Positions 1 to 8,027 of a stretch of DNA of 13,866 nt are shown one piece after another. This DNA comes from Patescibacteria group bacterium UBA5124 (GTDB taxonomy: Bacteria > Patescibacteriota > Gracilibacteria > Absconditabacterales > Absconditicoccaceae). The notes beneath the pieces were generated by a model. It saw only the letters and a list, made by a program, of their open reading frames with translations, searched no databases and was not told the DNA's origin. The stretch spans positions 6,354-20,219 of the forward strand of contig DHYS01000006.1 in NCBI GenBank assembly GCA_002414185.1. The letters are read 5' to 3'. The number at the start of each line of letters is the position of its first letter. Positions within the stretch are counted from its first letter, which is position 1. Both the position numbers and the translations under genes were made by a program.

Positions 1-1495
1 TTTCTCCTTGTTCATTCACAAATGAAAGATCAAATCTTTGAGGCAGATTGAAGTCTAACTGACAAGTTGCTAACTGCCATTCTCTACCAATTGCATCTTT
101 AAACATAAAGTCGAGTTTTGGTCCATAGAAAGCTGCTTCTCCTTTTACTGCTTTGTAAGGAAGATTTTCACTATCACAAACTTGTGTAAGTGCATTTTCT
201 GCTGCTTCCCATATTTCATCTCCTCCGAGATAATGTTCTTTATCATCTCCTCTCAGAGAAAGTCTTACTCGATATCCATCGAGCATATTCATTGTTGTGT
301 AAAATTCTTTGATAATCTTTACAATAGTACTTACTTCTTCATGAATTTGGCTTACACGACAAAATAAGTGTCCATCATCTTGAGTAATAGATCTTACACG
401 AGCAAGTCCTGCGAGTTGTCCTGTCTTTTCATCTCTATACACGGTAGCTGGTTCAAAATATCTGATAGGCATATCACGGTATGAAAATTGATTATCTGCA
501 AATATTTGCATGTGATGAGGACAGTTCATTGGTTTTACATAGAAGTCTTCATTTGATGTTCCTCCATGTACCTTAAACATATCATCAAGATAATGTCCTG
601 CATGTCCTGAAATCTTATACAAATCTTCTTTAGCAAGATGTGGAGTCCATACTCTGCTATATCCTCTATCCTTATGTAAAGTCCACAAATAGTCCTCTAA
701 TTCTTTACGAATAATTGCTCCATTTGGTTGAAAAAGTGGTAATCCTGATCCTACTAATTCTGAAATAGTGAAAATCTTAAGCTTTGCTCCGAGGATTCTG
801 TGATCACGCTTTCTTGCTTCTTCCATCATAGTCTGGTAAGCTTTAAGTTCCTCTTTTGACTCAAAAGAAAGTCCGTAAATTCTCGTCATCATTGGATTAT
901 TTGCATCACCTCTCCAGTATGCTCCAGCAATCTTTTCTAATACAAATGCATCTACAATCACTTCTTTTGTATTTTCTACGTGAGGTCCTTCACACATATC
1001 AATAAATGTAACAAACTGTCCATTGAGCATCTCAGCGTATCCACAATCATTACTCAAATAAGAAGTCAGATTATTATATTTTGTTTTGTATGCTTCTTGT
1101 ACATCTGCTAATAATTTGTCTGTAGCAGCTGCTGCGATAGTGTTGATATAAAACGAAAATACTGTTTCTCCATCAGCTTTGAATCCATCAAGCAATTCGA
1201 TTTTGAAAGCTTCACCCATCATATTTACGATTTCTTTTGCTTTATCATAATCCACTTCTACTCTTAGAAATAGTTGATTTTCTTTACAAATTTTTTGCAT
1301 ATATTTACTAATATCCTTTAATTTTTCTTCTACAATTTCTTGAGAAAAAATAAAGTCATAGTAAAACCCATTATCAATAGCAGGTCCTATTCCTAGTTTT
1401 GCTGTAGCATCAAAAGTTCTCTGCACGGCTTGTGCAAGAATATGTGCCAAACTATGGCGTTGTTTGAATAACAATGATTCTTCGTGATTAGACAT
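1..1495 (-). CDS. thrS: threonyl-tRNA synthetase, C-terminus cut by window edge
   Basis: Class II aminoacyl-tRNA synthetase that charges tRNA-Thr in the cytoplasm. 498 codons are visible from the ATG at 1495; the rest of the anticodon-binding domain lies beyond base 1. The protein begins almost directly at the editing-type domain (RHSLAH near residue 13, then CEGPHVENT), so the N-terminal TGS domain of many bacterial ThrRS is absent. The catalytic core is clear: MNCPHHMQIF with the zinc-ligand Cys, motif 2 as YRDEKTGQLAGLARV, TQDDGHLFC with the second zinc ligand, and GREWQLATCQLDFNLP. The third zinc-ligand His would fall past the edge. The ATG is the first start after the attenuator terminator, about 20 bases away, with no Shine-Dalgarno. 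I checked every codon: none of about 33 glycines is TGA. It is regulated by the attenuator at 1516-1629. Confidence 0.97.
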   Translation of the reverse strand, partial: MSNHEESLLFKQRHSLAHILAQAVQRTFDATAKLGIGPAIDNGFYYDFIFSQEIVEEKLKDISKYMQKICKENQLFLRVEVDYDKAKEIVNMMGEAFKIELLDGFKADGETVFSFYINTIAAAATDKLLADVQEAYKTKYNNLTSYLSNDCGYAEMLNGQFVTFIDMCEGPHVENTKEVIVDAFVLEKIAGAYWRGDANNPMMTRIYGLSFESKEELKAYQTMMEEARKRDHRILGAKLKIFTISELVGSGLPLFQPNGAIIRKELEDYLWTLHKDRGYSRVWTPHLAKEDLYKISGHAGHYLDDMFKVHGGTSNEDFYVKPMNCPHHMQIFADNQFSYRDMPIRYFEPATVYRDEKTGQLAGLARVRSITQDDGHLFCRVSQIHEEVSTIVKIIKEFYTTMNMLDGYRVRLSLRGDDKEHYLGGDEIWEAAENALTQVCDSENLPYKAVKGEAAFYGPKLDFMFKDAIGREWQLATCQLDFNLPQRFDLSFVNEQGE

Positions 1496-1515
1496 TTTAC
1501 CATAAATAATCAGTT

Positions 1516-1544
1516 AAAAAAAATCCCACCTTGAGGTAGGATTT
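1516..1544 (-). terminator. rho-independent terminator of the thrS attenuator
   Basis: On the minus strand AAATCCTACC, loop TCAA, GGTGGGATTT, running into a stretch of eight T. The ten-pair stem is complete with one T-G wobble. It ends about 20 bases before the thrS ATG, so it cannot serve thrS itself except as an attenuator. Confidence 0.85.
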
Positions 1545-1584
1545 TGTGTATATGAATGAAACAATACAAAACTCCTACCAATCG

Positions 1585-1629
1585 TTATTGGGTTGTAGTA
1601 GTTGTTGTAGACGTTTCAAGATGCATCAT
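1585..1629 (-). CDS. thrS leader peptide with threonine codon run
   Basis: A short ORF, MMHLETSTTTTTTQ then TAA, lies about 90 bases upstream of thrS on the same strand. Seven of 14 codons are Thr, six of them consecutive (ACA ACA ACT ACT ACA ACC). Translation could start at the ATG at 1629 or 1626; the upstream bases are purine-rich (GAAGTGAAAT) but not a strong Shine-Dalgarno. The Thr run, the stop in the loop of the first hairpin and the terminator that follows have the layout of amino-acid leader peptides such as thrL or pheL. The inferred role is to sense charged tRNA-Thr by ribosome stalling. No TGA codon is used. Confidence 0.85.
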   Translation of the reverse strand: MMHLETSTTTTTTQ

Positions 1630-1705
1630 ATTTCACTTCATAAGATATGAAAGGTAACTAATTTGACTTGTAGTGTTTTGAGAGAAAAAATCAAGATTTT
1701 TATTC

Positions 1706-2170
1706 CTATTCAATATTTGGAGCTCCACAGTGTGAGCAATATCCGTATGAATGAGGATAATTTTTATTGCATTGTTTACATTTGATCTTGAGCGTTTCAC
1801 CACAAGCAAGACAACATTCATGATCCTTGGGATTAAGTGTTCCACAATTGTAACAAACTACAAGATTCATCACAGCAGCTTCTCTCCATGGTAATCTATC
1901 ACGCTTATATCCTACAGGTCTGATTACTAGATATATTGGCAATCCTATTACTGGAGACAATATTGTTACCAAAAATAATGAAAAAATCTGAAGTCATAAT
2001 TTATTTGTTCTTGCTATAATATCTTTCGCTACTCCTATAATAGTAAGTACTCGAAATAATATTATAACAATCATGGCAATATTTATTACCAAACTCATAC
2101 CTTGAGCTGCAAAGAAATTTTCAAAACTCCAAGTAGATTTATTTACTACAATACCTACAGATTCTGTCAT
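1706..2170 (-). CDS. two-TM membrane protein with double zinc ribbon
   Basis: 154 residues, with one TGA read as Gly at codon 59. Read with the standard code, only an 88-residue C-terminal part would appear. Two hydrophobic segments (about 26-47 and 60-83) are followed by a basic stretch and four CxxC pairs: C106/C109, C120/C123, C131/C134 and C145/C148. This is the layout of double-zinc-ribbon domains. The ribbons are probably cytoplasmic, given the positive KRDR stretch after the second helix. It starts 21 bases after the rel stop on the same strand, so it is probably co-transcribed with rel and the flavin reductase. No specific function is recognised; zinc-ribbon membrane proteins often act in protein-protein or nucleic-acid contacts. 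The upstream bases are A-rich without a Shine-Dalgarno. Confidence 0.85.
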
Positions 2171-2191
2171 TTTTTTATTTTAGTTATAAAA

Positions 2192-4405
2192 TTAATATAC
2201 CCTTTTTCTGAATACCTTTATCGAATCATCATACTTTTTCAAGCTATTTAATAAGAATGCTATACGTGCTGGATTTTTAAATTCTGATTCCAAGAATATA
2301 CTACTTGTTCCATCTCCATTATTTTTGAGAGATACTTGTAAGATTACGATATGTAGATCTGAGAAAATAGTCATCACATCCAAGAGGTTTGAGTATTTAT
2401 TAAAGATTCTCAATTCTACAGAAACTCCATAATTATTTGTTTCTTGTCCTTCCCAGTGAGCTTCCAAAAGCTTATCAAATGATATTGTTTTGAGAGATTT
2501 ACATTCTATCGTATGAACTTTGATACCATCTCTTCCTGCTTTCGCAATAATTTTCTCTCCCATCTTTGGTTTACATTCCTGACAAAGGCTATAGTTAGAT
2601 AAAACATCTCCATCTATAAGCAATTTTGCAGAAACAGCTTCTCTGATTGATGGTGCTGGCTGTTGATTTGAAGAAATTATTGATTTATTGTATACTTCCC
2701 ATTCTTGTGGATAAACTGATTTTATCAACTGACTATAAGATAGCTTCTTATCAACAATTTCGAATATTTTCTTTTCAAATTCTGCTTGAGGATATTGCTT
2801 AGAGATTTTATCTCCAGATCAGTCATATTTTGGTAGTCAGAATTTTTCCAAATGCTGATTTAATTCTTCTACTGCTTTCTTGATAATTTCTTCTTTTTGT
2901 TGTGTCTTGAGAAATCTATTGAGTGTAGATCTAGCACTTATCGTATGAAGAAAATCTGTCCAATGTTTGTTTGCAGAATATTTATTTTTAAAAATATTGA
3001 TACTGAGTACATCTCATGTTTTTGGTCTAAAACTTATCGGTTTGATTTGTCCATTAACGATTGCATTTTTAAATTTTAATCAAATCTCTGAGTGAATAGT
3101 AAATGCAAAATCCAAAACAGTACTTCCATATGGAAGTTCTATTACATCTCCTTTTGGCGTATAAAGATAAATACGTTTATCCAATACTTCTATTCTCAAT
3201 TCATCTTTAAATTTTTCTTTATCATCAGATTCTTTGTAGGTACTTACAATTTCTTTAAGTTTTTTTATCCACTCACTTTGTGTCTCTGATACTGAAGTAG
3301 ACTGATTATTTTCACTATATGCAAAATGGGCAGCTACTCCATATTCAGCGATCTCATCCATTTCATAGGTTCTGATTTGTATTTCTATAGGAAAAGAAAA
3401 CATTCCTAATACTGTTGTGTGGATGCTCTGATACCCATTGGATTTTGGTACTGCTATATAGTCTTTAATCTTTTTGATCAGTGGAGTATAATATTTATGA
3501 ATAATACCCAATATCATATAACAGTCAGCTATAGATTTTGTCACTACTCTAAAAGCTAAAAGATCCATTACTTCTCCTATATCTTCTGTATGATATTTTT
3601 TTTCTAATTTTTCATACACTCTATAAGGACTCTTAATTCTTCCTTTTACCATAAAATCTTCCACTCCCTCTTTTTTGAGCATATTTTCTATTACTTCTGC
3701 TCACTTATTTGTGTATTTTTCTCCATTGCTAAAATATTTTTTCAAATAAATAAATATCTTATCAAATGCTTCTTCATTGAGATTTTTGAATGCTCAATTT
3801 TCTAGATACAATTGATAATAATATAATCATAATCTTCTCGCAATAGGCACAAAAATTTTCATCGTTTCATTGGCTATTTTTTGGATTTTACCTGGATTTG
3901 GATGAAATTGAAGTGTCTGAATATTATGAATACGATCACAGAGTTTTATAAAAATTACTCTAAGATCCTTTGCCATAGCAAGAAAAGTTTTTTTGAGTGT
4001 TTCTATATGTCTCTCTTCTCCTTTAAATTTAATCTTAGATACTTTTACCAACCCCTCACACAAATGAGCAACCTCATCTCAAAATTCTTTCTGGATATCC
4101 GTCTCTGTGATTGCTGTATCTTCAATAACATCATGCATGATACATGCTTGGATTGTAGGAAGATCTGGCTTTATTTCCATCAAAAATTCTGTGGCTTTTA
4201 GTGGATGGACGATATATGCCTCTCCAGACAATCTATTTTGTCATTTATGCGCATCTCTAGCATATTCATATGCTTTCTGGATTTCTTTGAGAGACTCTGG
4301 AGGTAGATATTCTTTTGCTTTTTGAATAATACCATCCACAATAAGCTGTGGATCATCCTGATAAGGTTTATAATTAAGAAATCCCTCGAGTGTTCTAATA
4401 TCCAT
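2192..4405 (-). CDS. rel: bifunctional (p)ppGpp synthetase/hydrolase (Rel/SpoT)
   Basis: 737 residues, normal length for long RSH proteins, with nine TGA codons read as Gly (55, 109, 193, 204, 235, 442, 464 and two near 511-517). Domains in order: the HD hydrolase domain (about 48-160) with AHKGQNRLSGEAYIVHP, the HD pair H91-D92 in MHDVIEDT, and KLCDRIHN; the synthetase domain (about 255-365) with GRIKSPYRVYEKLEKK, DYIAVPKSNGYQSIHTTV and EIQIRT; the TGS domain (about 410-470) with YTPKGDVIELPYGSTVLDFA; then a region with CQECKPKMGEKI and a C-terminal ACT-like domain. Both catalytic sites keep their signature residues, so it should make and degrade the alarmone. Several TGA positions (FGDEVA, RRLGL, HSEIG, KTGDV) are conserved glycines. 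It follows the flavin reductase gene by 24 bases and precedes the zinc-ribbon gene by 21. Confidence 0.96.
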
Positions 4406-4429
4406 AAGATCTTTGGGAGAAGTAAATAA

Positions 4430-5074
4430 TTAATATTTTTCTATATATATATTGGTATATCCTTTATTTTTTAATATTTCAGCAAAAGCATTTACTGATG
4501 ATGGACTTCAACAAATATAAAATTCTGATTCTTTTGGATATTCTGTAGTACTAATATCGATTCTTCACTCTTCACATCATTCTACTCATTCTCTACTTAC
4601 ATGAATATGTGATTCTAACGATGATATTTTTCTGATTTTATCTGCATAAAAAAGATCTTTAGCATACGATACTGAAAAGTATAATTTTTGTGGTGCTTGC
4701 GACGTTTTTGCCATAGAAATCAATGGTGCTATTCCCGTTCATGTACCTATAAATACTTTAGGATTTGGTGTGTCTTGTAAAACAAAATGACCATAAATAC
4801 CAGCAATATCCAGAGTATCTCCTATTTTTTTTGTTTTGAGATATTCTGATCACTTTCCTCCAGGAAGAAGCTTTATAGATAAAGTTATCTGACAATGATC
4901 TGATTGAGAAAGATATTCTACTATAGAGTATGCCCTCTTAACAGGAATATTATCTATAGTATAGGATAATAATGCCCGCTGTCATGGTTTATAAGGAATA
5001 ATTTCAGGCATGTCCAAAATCAGTTCCAAAACGTCTTCAGTAATCATTGTATACGACACAATGGTTGCAAGCAT
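4430..5074 (-). CDS. ferredoxin/flavodoxin-NADP reductase-like flavoprotein
   Basis: 214 residues with seven TGA-Gly codons (31, 75, 112, 153, 156, 160, 189). The FAD half has KPGQ (29-32), RAYSIV (47-52) and GKGSEYL (73-79). The NAD(P) half has FIGTGTGIAPLISM (108-121) and YICGSPSSV (186-194). These are the hallmarks of the ferredoxin-NADP reductase superfamily. There is no fused ferredoxin or globin domain, so it is a stand-alone reductase moving electrons between NAD(P)H and a small carrier. The frame opens after an upstream TAA and the first usable start is the ATG at 5074. An AGAGGAG lies about 24 bases upstream, too far for ideal spacing. Its promoter overlaps an NrdR-like box and is divergent to nrdD. 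I infer that it may feed reducing power to the NrdG/NrdD system, as flavodoxin reductase does in E. coli. The exact partner is unknown. Confidence 0.88.
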
Positions 5075-5109
5075 AGGATATTTGGTTAGAGAATAAACTC
5101 CTCTTTGTT

Positions 5110-5125
5110 GTCCTATATATAGTGT
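5110..5125. promoter_or_regulatory. NrdR-box-like operator before the flavin reductase
   Basis: GTCCTATATATAGTGT contains the palindromic core CTATATATAG and matches the NrdR consensus ACACTATATATAGTGT at 13 of 16 positions. It overlaps the -10 of the reductase promoter. No second copy is found about three helical turns away, unlike at nrdD. Confidence 0.55.
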
Positions 5126-5144
5126 TTTGGAAGAAAGATTTCAA
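5116..5144 (-). promoter_or_regulatory. sigma70-type promoter of the flavin reductase operon
   Basis: On the minus strand TTGAAA (5139-5144), 17 bases, TATATA (5116-5121). The expected transcription start is near 5109, about 35 bases before the ATG at 5074. The -10 lies inside an NrdR-like palindrome. Confidence 0.65.
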
Positions 5145-5293
5145 TTGAAAAATTATTTTTTTATTTTTATTTCTATTTTTCACAAAATTTCGGCATTACA
5201 AAAGACCTAAAAAATCTCTATTTTTCTCTTGATTTTTTGGAAACGTGCTAACTAAAAGATATCAATCTAGTAAAAATTAGAATAAATTTTCTG

Positions 5294-5322
5294 TTGATTT
5301 TAGTCATCAAATACTATATATA
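5294..5322 (+). promoter_or_regulatory. promoter of nrdD
   Basis: TTGATT (5294-5299), 17 bases, TATATA (5317-5322). The -10 lies inside the first NrdR-like box. A start near 5329 would give a leader of about 60 bases that contains the second box. Confidence 0.55.
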
Positions 5323-5359
5323 GGGTCCAATACAAACAAAATACCACTATATATAGTAA
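5311..5359. promoter_or_regulatory. tandem NrdR-box-like operators before nrdD
   Basis: Box 1 (5311-5326) is ATACTATATATAGGGT and box 2 (5344-5359) is CCACTATATATAGTAA. They match the 16-base NrdR consensus at 14 and 13 positions and share the core CTATATATAG. Their centres are 33 bases apart, about three helical turns, as is usual for paired NrdR boxes upstream of ribonucleotide reductase genes. NrdR is an ATP-cone repressor that responds to the dATP/ATP ratio; no nrdR gene is in this window. Between 5145 and 5293 the divergent intergenic region holds only AT-rich DNA in which I see nothing else. Confidence 0.7.
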
Positions 5360-5388
5360 TTTTTTATTTTTTTTGAAATTGTAAAGAT

Positions 5389-7596
5389 ATGGCCATCTAC
5401 AAAATAAGAAAACGTAATGGAGCTATTGTTTCTTTTGATAGAAACAAAATCGAAGAAGCTATCAGAAAAGCTATTGAATCTATAGGAGGAAATGACTTTG
5501 AAAAAGTACTTAGTATTACAGATAAGATTATTTCTTCTGTAGAATGAAAAGTAGGAAATGATATTCCTGATGTGGAAGCTATCCAAGATGCTGTAGAAAG
5601 TACTCTTATCAAAGAAGGACATGATAGCATTGCAAAGGCTTATATCTTATATCGTCAAAAAAGAGCTGAATCTAGAGAAGCAAGAAAAGTTGTTGTAGAA
5701 GTAGGTAAAACTATGGATGAATACCTAGAACAAACAGACTGGAGAGTAAATGCTAACTCAAACCAAGGATACTCTTTAGGAGGACTTATTCTGAATGTTT
5801 CAGGTAAAGTAGTAGCTAATTACTGGCTTTCTCATATCTATCCTGAAGAAGTAGGTAATGCTCATAGAATGGGAGACTATCATATTCATGATCTAGATAT
5901 GTTTTCTGGATACTGTGCAGGATGGTCTTTGAGACAACTTTTGGAAGAAGGATTCAATGGTCTAGACAATAGAGTTCAATCAGCTCCTCCAAGAAATCTC
6001 CAATCAGCAGTTAATCAGATAATTAATTTCTTGGGAACATTACAAAACGAATGGGCTGGTGCTCAAGCATTCTCTTCTTTTGATACATACTTAGCACCTT
6101 ATGTGTACAAGTTTAAGAAAGAAACAGAACAAGAACTTGATGAACTTGGAGTTACTTTCAGTTCACCAGAAGCAAAACAAGAATATATCTATGCAAAAAC
6201 ACACAAATATGTAACTCAACAAATGCAAAATTTCATTTTTGGGCTTAATGTACCATCTCGTTGGGGAACTCAAACTCCATTTACCAATATTACATTAGAT
6301 TGGACGTGTCCAGAAGATCTTAAGGAAAAGGCATTAATGCTTGGAGGAATTCAATATGGATATTATGAAAAGAAATATGGAGAATTAGAAGAAGAAATGA
6401 AACTAATCAATAGAGTACTTATAGAAGTATATACTCAAGGAGATTGGACAGGAGCTGTATTTACATTTCCTATACCAACATACAACATTACTGAAGATTT
6501 CCCATGGAATGATCCAGATGTAAACAAACTCTTTGAAATGACTGCTAAATATGGTATTCCTTACTTCCAAAACTTTGTAGGATCACAATTTAAGACTATC
6601 AAAGATGAAAATGGAAATCTTACTAAAGTAGAAAATCTTAATGCATATAAACCAGGAGCTGTAAGATCAATGTGTTGTAGATTACAACTTGACCTTACTC
6701 AACTCGAAAAAAGATGAGGAGGACTCTTTGGATCATCAGAAATGACTGGATCTATCTGAGTAGTTACTATAAATATGGCTAGAATCGGATATAATTATAA
6801 GGGTGATCTTGAATGATTTAAGAAACAAGTCAAACGTTTGATGGATTTAGCTAAAGTTTCTCTTGAACTTAAGAGAAAAGAAATTACAAAATGGTTAGAA
6901 AATGGATTTTATCCATATACAAAGAGATACTTACATTCATTTAGAAATCACTTCTCAACTATTGGACTCAATGGAATGAACGAAGCTGTTCAAAACTATA
7001 CCAATGGAAAAGAAGATATGACTACTGAATGAGGAAAGCAAATCTCTATAGAAATCCTAGATTATATGAGAGAACTTCTCACACAATATCAGGAAGAAAC
7101 TGGAAATCTTTACAATCTTGAGGCTACTCCTGCTGAAGGAACTACCTATAGATTTGCTAGAGAAGATAAGAAACAACTTCCTAGTATTATGCAAGCAGGT
7201 ACTAATGAAGCTCCATATTATACGAATTCAACTCAAATACCTGTAGGATATACAGATGATCCTTTTGAAGCTCTAGAACTCCAAAACGAACTACAATGCA
7301 AATATACATGAGGAACAGTATTACATTTATACATGGGAGAAAGACTTTCGGACGCAGAAGCTTGTAAAATGTTGGTTAAAAAGGTTATAGAAAATTATCA
7401 ACTTCCTTATATTACCATATCTCCAGTATTCTCTATCTGTCCAAAACACGGATATGTAATTGGAGAACATGATTTTTGTCCAAAATGTGATAAGGAACTT
7501 GGTTATGTAGGCGATGAGTTTAATATGGATATCAGAAAAAAACATACTGCTGATCCAGAAAAACTTAGAGTACTCTCTGAAAGTAAAGTTCAATAA
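5389..7596 (+). CDS. nrdD: anaerobic ribonucleoside-triphosphate reductase, without glycyl-radical domain
   Basis: 735 residues with six TGA-Gly codons. An N-terminal ATP-cone (about 1-95, beginning MAIYKIRKRNGAIVSF) is followed by the class III reductase core: GYSLGGL, GDYHIHDLDMFSGYCAGW, GAQAFSSFDTYLAP, PFTNITLDWTCP, FTFPIPTYNIT, RSMCCRLQLDL, RGGGLFGSSEMTGSIGVV and the zinc-site region CPKHGY..FCPKC near the end. It reduces ribonucleotides to deoxyribonucleotides without oxygen, using a glycyl radical made by NrdG. The frame closes at TAA 7594-7596, about 40 residues after the zinc cysteines and before the glycyl-radical segment. Full-length NrdD proteins continue from the zinc site into RVxGY on the same chain. 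Here that part is the next ORF (7681), in the same frame. Codons and sequence look normal right up to the stop. Whether this is a split gene, recoding or a lesion is open. Confidence 0.93.
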
Positions 7597-7680
7597 GACT
7601 ATTTTTTTGTTGCCTACTATGACAACAACAAGATATATACCGAATACATCTTCTTTTATTTTGTTCACCCCATCAACAAA
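7597..7680 (+). other. in-frame linker between the two nrdD parts
   Basis: 84 bases, exactly 28 codons, separate the nrdD TAA from the ATG of the glycyl-radical ORF. The nrdD frame runs through without another stop, but the would-be peptide is aromatic and hydrophobic and uses GCC, ACC and CCC, which are scarce in the neighbouring genes. It therefore looks more like non-coding spacer. It holds two inverted repeats: TTGTTG/CAACAA (7607-7612 with 7623-7628) and TTTTGTT/AACAAAA (7659-7665 with 7675-7681, covering the first base of the ATG). In addition TTTTGTTG (7605-7612) can pair with CAACAAAA (7674-7681), which would bring the linker ends together. Confidence 0.6.
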
Positions 7681-7941
7681 ATGCAAACATTTTACAACAA
7701 AGAAGGGCAAGAAATCAAAAGAACTCCTTGCCAAGTATACACAAGAGTAATGGGTTACCTTAGACCAGTTAGTCATTACAACACAGGTAAAAAATCAGAA
7801 TTCTATTCTAGAAAGTATTTCAATGAAGCTAAAACTGCTAATTCTGAATTTGTTAGACAATTTTCAAACCCAACTAATTCATATGATATCGTAAGTGAAT
7901 ACCAAGAAGTAAAATTTGTAGGATGTGGATGCCCTGCGTAA
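7681..7941 (+). CDS. nrdD: glycyl-radical domain of NrdD as a separate ORF
   Basis: 86 residues if translation starts at the ATG at 7681. YTRVMGYLRPVSHYNTGK (20-37) matches the C-terminal glycyl-radical segment of class III ribonucleotide reductases, with Gly25 as the probable radical site. The chain continues through FYSRKYF and ends GCGCPA. It has no catalytic or zinc domain of its own, so it can only work with the preceding NrdD core. It might act as a separate subunit, comparable in principle to the spare glycyl-radical protein GrcA of pyruvate formate-lyase, or be joined to the core by read-through of the TAA or by ribosome bypass. No Shine-Dalgarno precedes the ATG and a small inverted repeat covers it. 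The first codon is uncertain. Confidence 0.8.
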   Translation: MQTFYNKEGQEIKRTPCQVYTRVMGYLRPVSHYNTGKKSEFYSRKYFNEAKTANSEFVRQFSNPTNSYDIVSEYQEVKFVGCGCPA

Positions 7942-7967
7942 ATCATTAACTAATATACTTCCAGAAG

Positions 7968-8009
7968 GCGGAGTTTATGAAGGGAAACCTTCTGGACTTC
8001 GCTTTTTTT
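7968..8009 (+). terminator. terminator after nrdD
   Basis: GCGGAGT (7968-7974) pairs with ACTTCGC (7996-8002), one G-T wobble, enclosing the inner hairpin GAAGG-GAAA-CCTTC, and is followed by seven T. It ends 18 bases before the Nudix ATG. Confidence 0.85.
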
Positions 8010-8027
8010 ATTTTCTAATAGTATTTT

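Larger units (their letters stand above)
1516..1629 (-). promoter_or_regulatory. threonine transcription attenuator upstream of thrS
   Basis: Four segments in transcript order. Segment 1 is the ACT ACT AC of the leader codons (about 1596-1602). Segment 2 is GGTAGGAGTTTTGT (1566-1579). Segment 3 is ACAAAATCCTACC (1535-1547). Segment 4 is GGTGGGATT plus a T run (1516-1530). Segments 1 and 2 can pair (CTACTAC with GTAGGAG, 6 of 7), with CAAT/ATTG inside the loop. Segments 2 and 3 pair over 13 bases with one bulged G. Segments 3 and 4 form the terminator. 2:3 and 3:4 exclude each other. A ribosome stalled on Thr codons masks segment 1 and frees 2 to pair with 3, giving read-through into thrS. A ribosome that reaches the TAA (1585-1587) covers segment 2 and lets the terminator form. 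The pairings are seen; the mechanism is inferred from classical attenuators. Confidence 0.85.

Noticed and set aside
1684..1702. Terminator after the zinc-ribbon gene
   Set aside because: AAAAAT-CTTG-ATTTTT could form a stem with T's after it, but it is all A-T and weak in AT-rich DNA. The rel operon may read through into the thrS leader.
1516..1705. T-box riboswitch before thrS
   Set aside because: The typical T-box sequence (AGGGTGGNACCGCG-like) and specifier stem are absent, while a Thr-codon leader ORF and a classical 1:2/2:3/3:4 layout are present.
7594..7686. Intron or intein in nrdD
   Set aside because: About 90 bases is far too short for a group I or II intron, and no intein splice residues are present.
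7514..7750. Plus-strand ORF in another frame spanning the nrdD stop, as evidence of a frameshift
   Set aside because: Its translation has no likeness to NrdD. The core and the glycyl-radical part lie in the same frame, so a frameshift would not join them.
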